DNA of 64,000 nucleotides, from positions 294,533 through 358,532 of the forward strand of contig NZ_JAIQYY010000005.1 of NCBI RefSeq assembly GCF_020181035.1. The letters run 5' to 3'. Below, one piece after another: positions 43,706 to 52,931 of this stretch. The notes beneath the pieces are model-generated. The model worked only from the letters and a program-made list of their open reading frames with translations. It made no database searches and was not told where the DNA came from. The DNA is from Streptomyces sp. CoH27 (GTDB lineage: Bacteria > Actinomycetota > Actinomycetes > Streptomycetales > Streptomycetaceae). Made by a program: the position numbers and the translations under genes. The number at the start of each line of letters is the position of its first letter. Position 1 is the first letter of the stretch.

Positions 43706-43841
43706 GAGTTGCACCTCCCTGCGCACGCCACGGCGGCGGCCTGGGACGGCCGTCGGGGGAGCCGGGCGCTGCGCTGGCGATCACCAGCCTGCGTCCGGTG
43801 AACGACGCGGAGTGAGCAGGGGACAGTGCTTGTCGACCGGG

Positions 43842-43902
43842 TGTGACGCACAACCCGCGTACACGAGACACATGTGACACAGGCGGTGCGTTTGTGACAC
43901 AG
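43842..43902. promoter_or_regulatory. direct repeats TGTGACACAG
   Basis: Identical TGTGACACAG boxes at 43873-43882 and 43893-43902 are exactly 20 bp apart (two helical turns); a third, imperfect TGTGACGCAC lies at 43842-43851. They are in the 214-bp gap between the small HTH gene and the isomerase gene, upstream of the HTH gene. Confidence 0.6.
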
Positions 43903-43919
43903 CTACCGCAAAGCGGCCC

Positions 43920-44837
43920 TTACGCCCCGCAGGACCGCAGAAACGCCCTGGTTCGCCTGGCGATCGGCAGCGGAGTGTCCGGCTCGCACGGGTACATGTC
44001 CTGCTCGACGATCGCGAACAGGTCGGCGTCCAGCCGCTGGGCCGCTTGCAGCACCGGCCCCAACTCCGGTACTCCACTGGGCGGTTCGCACATCACGCCC
44101 TGTGCCACGGCAGGCCCGAACGGCGTGCCCTTGGCCCGCACGTCCGCCAGGATCTCCGGGTCCACCTGCTTGAGGTGCAGATAGCCGATGCGCTCGCCGT
44201 AGGTCTCGATGAGCTTCACGCTGTCCCCGCCGCAGTACGCGTAGTGCCCGGTGTCCAGGCACAGGGACACCAGGCCGGAATCCGTGCCGTCGAGGAAGCG
44301 TGTGACGTTCTCCTCGCTGTCGATGTGCGTGTCGGCGTGCGGGTGGACGACGATCGTCAGGCCGTAGCGCTCGCGCACCTCCCGGCCGAGCCGCTCGGTC
44401 AGCGAGGTCAGGTTCCGCCACTGCCCGGCCGTCAGCGTGTCGGGCTCCAGCACCTCGCCGGTCTTGTCGTCCCGCCAGAAGGAGGGGATGACGACCAGGT
44501 GCCGGGCGCCCATCGCCTGGGTCAGCGCGGCGATGTCCGACACGTGTGCCCAGGTCTTGTCCCAGACCGCGTCCCCGTGGTGCAGGCCGGTGAAGACCGT
44601 GCCGGCCGACACCTTCAGGCCGCGCCGGGCGGTCTCCTCGGCGAGTACGGCCGGGTCGGTCGGCAGATAGCCGTAGGGGCCCAGCTCGATCCACTCGTAG
44701 CCGGAGTCCGCCACCTCGTCGAGGAAGCGCTGCCAGGGAACTTGCTGCGGGTCGTCGGGGAACCACACGCCCCAGGAGTCGGGCGCCGATCCGATCCGGA
44801 TACGGGAGAGTGAGGAGGAGGGTGACAACGACGTCAT
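43920..44837 (-). CDS. inositol-cluster sugar isomerase/epimerase (IolE-like)
   Basis: The 305-residue TIM-barrel protein starts MTSLSPSSSLSRIRIGSAPD, followed by SWGVWFPDD. The last is typical of IolE/IolH-like proteins of actinobacterial myo-inositol clusters. Metal ligands appear in TIVVHPHADTHIDSEEN, LVSLCLDTGHYAYC, RIGYLHLKQVDPEIL and DLFAIVEQDMYP. Likely inosose dehydratase or an isomerase in inositol breakdown. It is divergent from iolC across a 125-bp promoter region. Confidence 0.85.
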   Translation of the reverse strand: MTSLSPSSSLSRIRIGSAPDSWGVWFPDDPQQVPWQRFLDEVADSGYEWIELGPYGYLPTDPAVLAEETARRGLKVSAGTVFTGLHHGDAVWDKTWAHVSDIAALTQAMGARHLVVIPSFWRDDKTGEVLEPDTLTAGQWRNLTSLTERLGREVRERYGLTIVVHPHADTHIDSEENVTRFLDGTDSGLVSLCLDTGHYAYCGGDSVKLIETYGERIGYLHLKQVDPEILADVRAKGTPFGPAVAQGVMCEPPSGVPELGPVLQAAQRLDADLFAIVEQDMYPCEPDTPLPIARRTRAFLRSCGA

Positions 44838-44888
44838 GGCCGTCAGCGTGCGGGTGCGTGGAAAGCGGTGTCAAGAGCTGGTCCGAAT

Positions 44889-44932
44889 GTCTGGACAAAA
44901 CATTGACAGGGCTCGGCGTGCGGGACTACAAA
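44889..44932 (+). promoter_or_regulatory. iol operon promoter and operator candidate
   Basis: TTGACA (44903-44908) and TACAAA (44927-44932), 18 bp apart, make a good vegetative promoter 31 bp before the iolC ATG. Just upstream TGTCTGGACA (44889-44898) is a TGTC/GACA palindrome suited to a GntR-type dimer. The regulator gene is not in this window. Confidence 0.65.
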
Positions 44933-44962
44933 GCCGTGGAGAGCCGTGACGAAGGGAAGCCG

Positions 44963-45913
44963 ATGGCCTACGACCTGATCACCATGGGGCGGATCGGAGT
45001 GGACCTGTATCCACTGCAAACCGGTGTCCCGCTCGCCCAGGTGTCGTCCTTCGGCAAGTTCCTCGGCGGGTCGGCCACGAACGTCGCGGTCGCCGCGGCC
45101 CGGCTCGGCCGGCGCACCGCCGTGATCACCCGCACCGGCGACGACCCGTTCGGCGCCTATCTGCACGAGGCGCTGCGCGGTTTCGGCGTCGACGACCGCT
45201 GGGTCACCCCGGTCCCGGGCCTGCCGACCCCGGTCACCTTCTGCGAGGTCTTCCCGCCGGACGACTTCCCGCTCTACTTCTACCGGCAGCCCAAGGCGCC
45301 CGACCTGGAGATCGACGCCCACGAGCTCGATCTCGACGCGATCCGCGACGCCCGCATCTTCTGGGTCACCGGCACCGGCCTGAGCGAGGAGCCGAGCCGT
45401 ACGGCGACCCTCGCCGCCCTCGCCCACCGCGCCAAGTCCGCTGCGACGGTCTTCGACCTCGACTGGCGCCCCATGTTCTGGTCCGACCCCGACCAGGCCC
45501 GCCCCTTCTACGCCGAGGCCCTGCGGCACACCACCGTCGCCGTCGGCAACCTGGACGAGGTGGAGGTCGCGACCGGGGTGCGCGAGCCGCATGCGGCCGC
45601 ACGCGCGCTGCTGGACGCCGGGGTCGAGATCGCCGTCGTCAAGCAGGGACCCAAGGGCGTCCTCGCGGTAAGCGCTTCCGGCGACTCGGCCGAGGTGCCG
45701 CCCCTGCCGGTCACCGTCCTCAACGGGCTCGGCGCCGGGGACGCCTTCGGCGGTTCCCTGTGCCACGGCCTCCTCGAAGGCTGGGACCTGGAGACGATCA
45801 TGCGTCACGCCAACGCGGCCGGCGCCATCGTCGCCTCCCGGCTGGAGTGCTCCTCCGCGATGCCCACCCCGGACGAGGTGGCCGCCGCCCTGGACGCCGG
45901 AGCGGTGCTGTGA
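44963..45913 (+). CDS. iolC: 5-dehydro-2-deoxygluconokinase
   Basis: The 316-residue PfkB kinase starts MAYDLITMGRIGVDLYPLQT. It has KFLGGSATNVAVAAARLG (GG motif, about 31-48), DLDWRPMFW and the C-terminal NGLGAGDAFGGSL with the catalytic Asp. These are IolC hallmarks (the I-G-V-D-L-Y and D-W-R-P motifs). It phosphorylates 2-deoxy-5-keto-gluconate in myo-inositol catabolism. AAGGGAAG precedes ATG 44963. First gene of the five-gene iol operon. Confidence 0.93.
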   Translation: MAYDLITMGRIGVDLYPLQTGVPLAQVSSFGKFLGGSATNVAVAAARLGRRTAVITRTGDDPFGAYLHEALRGFGVDDRWVTPVPGLPTPVTFCEVFPPDDFPLYFYRQPKAPDLEIDAHELDLDAIRDARIFWVTGTGLSEEPSRTATLAALAHRAKSAATVFDLDWRPMFWSDPDQARPFYAEALRHTTVAVGNLDEVEVATGVREPHAAARALLDAGVEIAVVKQGPKGVLAVSASGDSAEVPPLPVTVLNGLGAGDAFGGSLCHGLLEGWDLETIMRHANAAGAIVASRLECSSAMPTPDEVAAALDAGAVL

Positions 45914-46857
45914 GGGCCGGCCGTGTCACGGGCACCCACACCGAGGGCGGGGACGCCGGACGGCAGCCGCGGGTCGATGTCGCCGAGCTCGTCCGCATCC
46001 GCACCCACCACCCCGAGGCGATCACCGAGGCCGCCACCCGCCGGGCCCGCAGGCCGCTGCTCAACGAGAGCGGCAAGCTGATGATCGTCGCCGCCGACCA
46101 CCCCGCCCGGGGCGCGCTCGGCGTCGGCGACCGCAAGCTCGCCATGGCCAACCGCGCCGACCTGCTGGAACGGCTCTGCCTGGCGCTGTCCCGCCCCGGC
46201 GTCGACGGCGTCCTCGCCACCGCCGACATCCTGGACGACCTGCTGCTGCTCGGCGCCCTCGACCACAAGGTGGTCATGGGCTCGATGAACCGGGGCGGAC
46301 TCCAGGGCGCCAGCTTCGAGCTGGACGACCGCTTCACCGGCCACCGGCCCGAGGACATCGAGCGGCTCGGCTTCGACGCGGGCAAGCTGCTGCTGCGGAT
46401 CGACTACGACGACCCCGGTTCGCTGACCACCCTGGAGTCCACCGCCCGCGCCATCGACGCCATGGCGGCGCGCCGGCTGCCGGTCTTCGTCGAGCCGTTC
46501 ATCAGCCGCCGCACCCCCGAGGGGAAGGTGAAGAACGACCTGAGCGCCGAGGCGGTCACCCGGTCCATCGCCATCGCCTCCGGCCTCGGCGGCTCCTCCG
46601 CCTACACCTGGCTGAAGGTGCCCGTCACCGACGACCCCGACGACATGGCCCAGGTCATGGAGACGTCGACCCTGCCGGCCGTGCTGCTCGGCGGTGACAT
46701 CGGCGATTCGCCCGAGGACCAGGTCGCCGCCTACGAGAAGTGGCGCGGCGCGCTCCAACTCCCCACCGTGCGCGGCCTGGTGGTCGGCCGCTCGCTGCTG
46801 TACCCGGCGGACGGCGATGTGGCCGCCGCTGTGGACACCGCCGTAGGACTGCTGTGA
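45910..46857 (+). CDS. Cgl0159-family (beta/alpha)8 protein, likely IolJ-type aldolase
   Basis: The 315-residue protein starts at GTG 45910, overlapping the iolC stop (GTGA). It contains LMIVAADHPARGALGVGDRK, VDGVLATADILDDLLLLGAL, KVVMGSMNRGGLQGASFELD and FVEPFISRRTPEGKVKNDLS, a class I aldolase-like barrel known as the Cgl0159 family. In actinobacterial inositol clusters it takes the place of IolJ and probably cleaves 2-deoxy-5-keto-gluconate-6-phosphate to dihydroxyacetone phosphate and malonate semialdehyde (inference from context). Confidence 0.85.
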   Translation: MRAGRVTGTHTEGGDAGRQPRVDVAELVRIRTHHPEAITEAATRRARRPLLNESGKLMIVAADHPARGALGVGDRKLAMANRADLLERLCLALSRPGVDGVLATADILDDLLLLGALDHKVVMGSMNRGGLQGASFELDDRFTGHRPEDIERLGFDAGKLLLRIDYDDPGSLTTLESTARAIDAMAARRLPVFVEPFISRRTPEGKVKNDLSAEAVTRSIAIASGLGGSSAYTWLKVPVTDDPDDMAQVMETSTLPAVLLGGDIGDSPEDQVAAYEKWRGALQLPTVRGLVVGRSLLYPADGDVAAAVDTAVGLL

Positions 46858-46864
46858 GGGCCGC

Positions 46865-47689
46865 ATGACCAGCACCGATCTGCATCTGGCCAAGGGCGCG
46901 ACCCGGAACGCCCAGTACGCCGTCGACATCGGTCCCAAGGTGGCCGGCTGGACACACAGCAGCTTGCGTGTCGTCGAGTTGACGCCTGGTGGCACGCATA
47001 TGTTCACCACCGGTGACAGTGAGTGGATCGTGCTTCCGCTGGAAGGCGGATGTACCGTCCACACCGAGGAAGAAGAGTTCCAACTCCTGGGTCGGGAGAG
47101 CGTGTTCGCGGCAGTCTCCGACTTCGCGTACGTTCCCCGGGACGCCCGGGTCCAGATCGCCTCCGGCGCGGGAGGCCGCTTCGCCCTGGCAGGAGCGAAG
47201 TGCGAGCGACGACTCCCCGCCCGCTACGGTCCCGCGCCGGAGGTCCCCGTCGAGCAGCGCGGCAGCGGCACCTGCGCCCGCCAGGTGCGCAACTTCGCCT
47301 CCGCCGACTCGTTCGACTGCGACAAGCTGATCGCCGTCGAGGTGATCACCCCCGGCGGCAACTGGTCCTCGTACCCGCCGCACAAGCACGACGAGCACCG
47401 GCCGGGCGAGGAGTCCGAGCTGGAGGAGATCTACTACTTCGAGATCGACGGCCCGAACGGTCTCGGCTATCAGCGCGTGTCCCCCTCGCGCGAGGGCGGC
47501 TCCGACGTCCTCGCCGAGGTCCGCTCCGGCGACGCCGTCCTCGTCCCCGACGGCTGGCACGGCCCGTCGATCGCCCAGCCCGGCCACGACATGTACTACC
47601 TGAACGTCATGGCGGGCCCGGGCGCCACCCGCGAGTGGCGGATCTGCTTCCACCCGGACCACACCGACACCACAGGGGGGTACCGATGA
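46865..47689 (+). CDS. iolB: 5-deoxy-glucuronate isomerase
   Basis: The 274-residue bicupin has GWTHSSLRVVELTPGGTHMF, EWIVLPLEGGCTVHTEEEEF, GGNWSSYPPHKHDEH (metal His residues), ESELEEIYYFEIDGPNGLGY and GWHGPSIAQPGHDMYYLNVM, all IolB signatures. It converts 5-deoxy-glucuronate to 2-deoxy-5-keto-gluconate, the substrate of IolC. It is 7 bp after the aldolase-like gene and overlaps iolD (ATGA). Confidence 0.95.
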   Translation: MTSTDLHLAKGATRNAQYAVDIGPKVAGWTHSSLRVVELTPGGTHMFTTGDSEWIVLPLEGGCTVHTEEEEFQLLGRESVFAAVSDFAYVPRDARVQIASGAGGRFALAGAKCERRLPARYGPAPEVPVEQRGSGTCARQVRNFASADSFDCDKLIAVEVITPGGNWSSYPPHKHDEHRPGEESELEEIYYFEIDGPNGLGYQRVSPSREGGSDVLAEVRSGDAVLVPDGWHGPSIAQPGHDMYYLNVMAGPGATREWRICFHPDHTDTTGGYR

Positions 47690-49566
47690 CGACGACCCGG
47701 CTGACCGTCGCCCAGGCACTCGTCCGCTTCCTCGCCGCCCAGTACACCGAGCGGGACGGCGAGCGCCGCCGGCTGATCGGCGCGACCTGGGGCATCTTCG
47801 GGCACGGCAATGTCGCCGGCCTCGGCCAGGCGCTCATCGAGTACGCCGAGACGATGCCGTACCACCAGGGCCGCAACGAGCAGTCCATGGTGCACGCGGC
47901 CGTCGGTTACGCCCGCCAGGCGAACCGGCTGTCCACGCACGCGGTGACGACGTCGATCGGCCCCGGCGCGACCAACCTCGTCACCGGCGCGGCCCTCGCC
48001 ACCATCAACCACCTCCCGGTCCTGCTGCTGCCCGGCGACGTCTTCGCGACCCGCCCCGCCGACCCGGTGCTCCAGCAGCTGGAGGTGCCGTACGCGGGCG
48101 ACGTCTCGGTCAACGACACGCTGCGCCCGGTGTCGAAGTACTTCGACCGGATCACCCGCCCCGAGCAGCTGATCCCGTCCGCGATCCAGGCCATGCGGGT
48201 CCTCACCGACCCGGTCGAGACCGGCGCCGTCACCCTCGCGCTGCCCCAGGACGTGCAGGCCGAGGCGTACGACTGGCCGGAGGAGTTCTTCGCCGAGCGC
48301 GTGTGGACCGTACGCCGGCCGGGCGCGGACCCCGTCGAACTGGCCGAGGCGGTCCGGGCGATCCGCGCGGCGAAGCGGCCCCTCGTCGTCGCGGGCGGCG
48401 GGGTCCACCACAGCCGCGCCGAGGAGGCCCTCGCGGAGTTCGCGTCGGTCACCCGGATCCCGGTCGCCTCCACCCAGGCCGGCAAGGGCTCGCTGCGCTG
48501 GGACCACCCGCAGGACGTGGGCGGGGTCGGCCACACCGGCACCGCGACCGCCGACGAACTGGCCCGCACCGCCGACCTGGTGATCGGCGTCGGCACCCGC
48601 TACACCGACTTCACCACCGCCTCCGGCACCCTCTTCGCGAACCCGGACGTCCGCTTCCTGAACCTCAACATCGCCCCCTTCGACGGCCACAAGCTGGGCG
48701 CGCTGCCGCTGATCGCGGACGCCCGCAGCGGTCTGGGCGAGCTGACCGAGGCCCTCCAGATGCACGGCCACCGGGTCCAGGACTCCTACGTCACCGAGTA
48801 CACCGAGGACAAGGAGCGCTGGGAGCAGCGCGTCGACGCCTGCTACGAGGCCGACGAACCGGACGTACGGCCGACCCAGCCGCAGGTCCTCGGCGCCCTG
48901 GACGCCCTGGCCGACGAGTCCGACATCATCATCAACGCGGCCGGCTCGCTCCCCGGCGACCTGCACAAGCTGTGGCGGGCCCGCTCGTACGACCAGTACC
49001 ACCTGGAGTACGGCTACTCCTGCATGGGCTACGAGATCCCGGCCGCGATCGGCGTGAAGCTCGCCGCGCCGGAGCGCAACGTGTGGGCGCTGGTCGGCGA
49101 CGGCACGTATCTGATGATGCCGACGGAGATCGTGACGGCCGTGCAGGAGGGCATCGCGATCAAGATCCTGCTGGTGCAGAACCACGGGTACGCGTCCATC
49201 GGCGGGCTGTCGGAGTCGGTGGGCGGCGAGCGCTTCGGCACGGCCTACCGCTTCCCGACGGACGACGGGACGCTCACGGGTGCCCCGCTGCCCCTCGACC
49301 TCGCCGCCAACGCGGCCAGCCTGGGCATGCGGGTGCTGCGCGCGAAGACCGTACGGGACCTGCGCGAGGCACTCGCCGAGGCGCGGGCCGCCGACACTCC
49401 CACATGTGTCTACGTGGAGACCGAAACGTCCGACACTGTGTCGGGCGCGCCTCCGGCGCAGGCCTGGTGGGATGTTCCTGTGGCCGAGACCGCGACGCGA
49501 CCGTCGGCGGTCAAGGCACGTGAGCTGTACGAACGGCACGTCTCGACCCGACGCCGCCATCTGTGA
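47686..49566 (+). CDS. iolD: 3D-(3,5/4)-trihydroxycyclohexane-1,2-dione acylhydrolase
   Basis: The 626-residue thiamine-diphosphate enzyme has the N-terminal PYR domain (GATWGIFGHGNVAGLGQALI, RNEQSMVHAAVGYARQ with catalytic Glu), a central domain (KRPLVVAGGGVHHSRAEEA) and the C-terminal PP domain (GYSCMGYEIPAAIGVKLAAP, ALVGDGTYLMMPTEIV as GDG...). It hydrolyses the ring to 5-deoxy-glucuronate. ATG 47686 overlaps the iolB stop. Confidence 0.95.
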   Translation: MTTTRLTVAQALVRFLAAQYTERDGERRRLIGATWGIFGHGNVAGLGQALIEYAETMPYHQGRNEQSMVHAAVGYARQANRLSTHAVTTSIGPGATNLVTGAALATINHLPVLLLPGDVFATRPADPVLQQLEVPYAGDVSVNDTLRPVSKYFDRITRPEQLIPSAIQAMRVLTDPVETGAVTLALPQDVQAEAYDWPEEFFAERVWTVRRPGADPVELAEAVRAIRAAKRPLVVAGGGVHHSRAEEALAEFASVTRIPVASTQAGKGSLRWDHPQDVGGVGHTGTATADELARTADLVIGVGTRYTDFTTASGTLFANPDVRFLNLNIAPFDGHKLGALPLIADARSGLGELTEALQMHGHRVQDSYVTEYTEDKERWEQRVDACYEADEPDVRPTQPQVLGALDALADESDIIINAAGSLPGDLHKLWRARSYDQYHLEYGYSCMGYEIPAAIGVKLAAPERNVWALVGDGTYLMMPTEIVTAVQEGIAIKILLVQNHGYASIGGLSESVGGERFGTAYRFPTDDGTLTGAPLPLDLAANAASLGMRVLRAKTVRDLREALAEARAADTPTCVYVETETSDTVSGAPPAQAWWDVPVAETATRPSAVKARELYERHVSTRRRHL

Positions 49567-49583
49567 GTAAGGAGTCTCTGGTC

Positions 49584-51086
<1,503 letters not shown>

Positions 51087-51103
51087 GCGACCGACAGGGC
51101 CTG

Positions 51104-51140
51104 ACAGGGCCGTCCGCTATGCGGACGGCCCTGTTTTTTT
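51104..51140 (+). terminator. strong intrinsic terminator of the iol operon
   Basis: CAGGGCCGTCCGC (51105-51117), loop TAT, GCGGACGGCCCTG (51121-51133): a perfect 13-bp stem followed by seven T. It is the only terminator with a full T tract in the window. Confidence 0.97.
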
Positions 51141-51202
51141 GGGCCGGGGCGCTGCGATTCTCGTACGGCCGCAACGGCCCGAGAATGTGGACGGTTGGTG
51201 CG

Positions 51203-51239
51203 GGAATCCGTTGTTGATCGCTTTTTGGCTGCGGATTCC
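51203..51239. promoter_or_regulatory. inverted repeat upstream of APC permease
   Basis: GGAATCCG (51203-51210) and CGGATTCC (51232-51239) flank a T-rich spacer in the 250-bp leader of the permease gene. Possible operator; no other evidence. Confidence 0.3.
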
Positions 51240-51392
51240 GTAGGTGAACACCCATTGACGCGGCGGTTTTCGTCGGGGTTCCCTATGCACCGCCGGGAGC
51301 GGACGAGACACACACGCACCACGATCCGCCGGAGGCGATAGCGCGCTCCCGAGCCCCACCCTCATGTCACACGAGTCGATCGGAACCGCCGC

Positions 51393-52811
51393 ATGACCGA
51401 CACGTTCAGCCCTGCCGAGACATCCGCCCCGGGCGCTTCGCACAGTCCCCGGCAACTCAAGCGCTCCATCGGCGTGGTCGGCGGCACCCTGCTGACGCTG
51501 TCCTGCGTCACGCCCGCCTCGACGCTCTTCGTGATCGTTCCCGACCTGTTCTCCAGTCTCGGCACCGCGACCGCCCTGTGCCTCGTCATCGGCGCGCTGC
51601 TCTGCATCCCCGTGGCCTTCTGTTACTCGGAGCTGGGCACCCTCATCCCCAGCGCCGGCGGCGAGTACGCGATCGTCTCCACACTGGCCGGGCGGCTCGC
51701 CGGCTGGCTGGCCTTCGTGATGTCGCTGCTCGTCGTGATGATCGTCCCTCCGGTCATCGCGATGGGCACCGCCGACTACCTCGCCCCGGTCGTCCACCTC
51801 GACCCGGCCTGGACGGGCGCCGGCGTGATGATCGCGGCCACCCTCGCCGGCCTGCTGGACCTGCGCGCCAACGCCTGGATCACCGGCATCTTCCTGGTCC
51901 TGGAGGTCGTCGCCGCCGGTGTCGTCGCCGTCCTCGGCTTCAGCCACTCCCACCGCGGTGCGGGCAGCCTCGTGAGCTCGCTCCAGGTGGCCGGTGACCA
52001 CGCGCACGTCAACCCGGTCACGGCCATGATGGTCCTCTCCGGGCTCGCCATCGCCCTCTTCGCCACCCAGGGCTTCTCCACCGCCATCTACCTCTCCGAG
52101 GAACTGGAGAACCCGCGCCGCAGCGTCGCCCGTACCGTCCTCGCCACCCTCGCCATCTCCAGCGTCGTCATCCTGGTGCCGGTCATGGCGATCACCCTGG
52201 GCGCCGGTGACCTCAAGACCCTGACCGGCGGCGACATCTCCAGCATGGTCATCGCCTGGAGCAACTCGGCCGTCGGCACCTTCGTCAGCCTCTGCGTCGC
52301 CCTCGCGATCATCAACGCGGGCATCGTCATGGTCATCCAGAACTCCCGCGTCCTGTTCGCCTCCGCCCGCGACAAGGCCTGGCCCGCGCCGGTCAACAAC
52401 GCCCTCGCCAAGCTCGGCCGGTTCGGCTCCCCGTGGGTCGCCACCCTCGTCGTCGGCGTCCCCGGCGCCTTTCTCTGCTTCGTGAACCTGGACACCCTCT
52501 ACGGCGTCACCGGCGTCGCCGTCACCGGCCTGTACCTGCTGGTCGCGATCGCCGCGCTGCTCGCCCGGCGCGGAGCGCACGGCACCCGGCAGGCCTGGCG
52601 GATGCCGCTGTGGCCGGCGATGCCGATCCTGCTGATCGCCGTCCTCCTCTACATCCTGGTCGAGCAGGACCCGTCGTACCTGTGGTGGACCGGCGGCATC
52701 ACCGCCGTCGCCACCCTCTACTGGGCCTTCTACCTCCGCCCGCGCCGCGAGACCCGCTGGCTGGTGTCCCTGCCGGAGGACGTCCGGGTGCCGGAGAACG
52801 CCCAGGCCTGA
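51393..52811 (+). CDS. APC-superfamily amino acid/amine permease
   Basis: The 472-residue protein has about 12 membrane helices. Features of the APC family include RSIGVVGGTLLTLSCVTPAS in helix 1, YSELGTLIPSAGGEYAIVST in helix 2 (the conserved P-S-A-G-G-x-Y), and SEELENPRRSVARTVLAT after helix 6. It should import an amino acid or amine in exchange or with protons. The substrate is unknown, and the adjacent hydrolase-ABC genes give no hint. A ribosome site is weak (CGGAACCG) before ATG 51393. Confidence 0.9.
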   Translation: MTDTFSPAETSAPGASHSPRQLKRSIGVVGGTLLTLSCVTPASTLFVIVPDLFSSLGTATALCLVIGALLCIPVAFCYSELGTLIPSAGGEYAIVSTLAGRLAGWLAFVMSLLVVMIVPPVIAMGTADYLAPVVHLDPAWTGAGVMIAATLAGLLDLRANAWITGIFLVLEVVAAGVVAVLGFSHSHRGAGSLVSSLQVAGDHAHVNPVTAMMVLSGLAIALFATQGFSTAIYLSEELENPRRSVARTVLATLAISSVVILVPVMAITLGAGDLKTLTGGDISSMVIAWSNSAVGTFVSLCVALAIINAGIVMVIQNSRVLFASARDKAWPAPVNNALAKLGRFGSPWVATLVVGVPGAFLCFVNLDTLYGVTGVAVTGLYLLVAIAALLARRGAHGTRQAWRMPLWPAMPILLIAVLLYILVEQDPSYLWWTGGITAVATLYWAFYLRPRRETRWLVSLPEDVRVPENAQA

Positions 52812-52931
52812 CGCCGGCCCTTGCGTACCGCGCCCGAAGTACGGCGGCGCGGGTCCGTACGCCCCAAGGAGGGGCCCGGGTTCAGCCCGGGGGATCCATC
52901 GGATGTCAGTGCGGGCCCGTACCGTTGGGGC

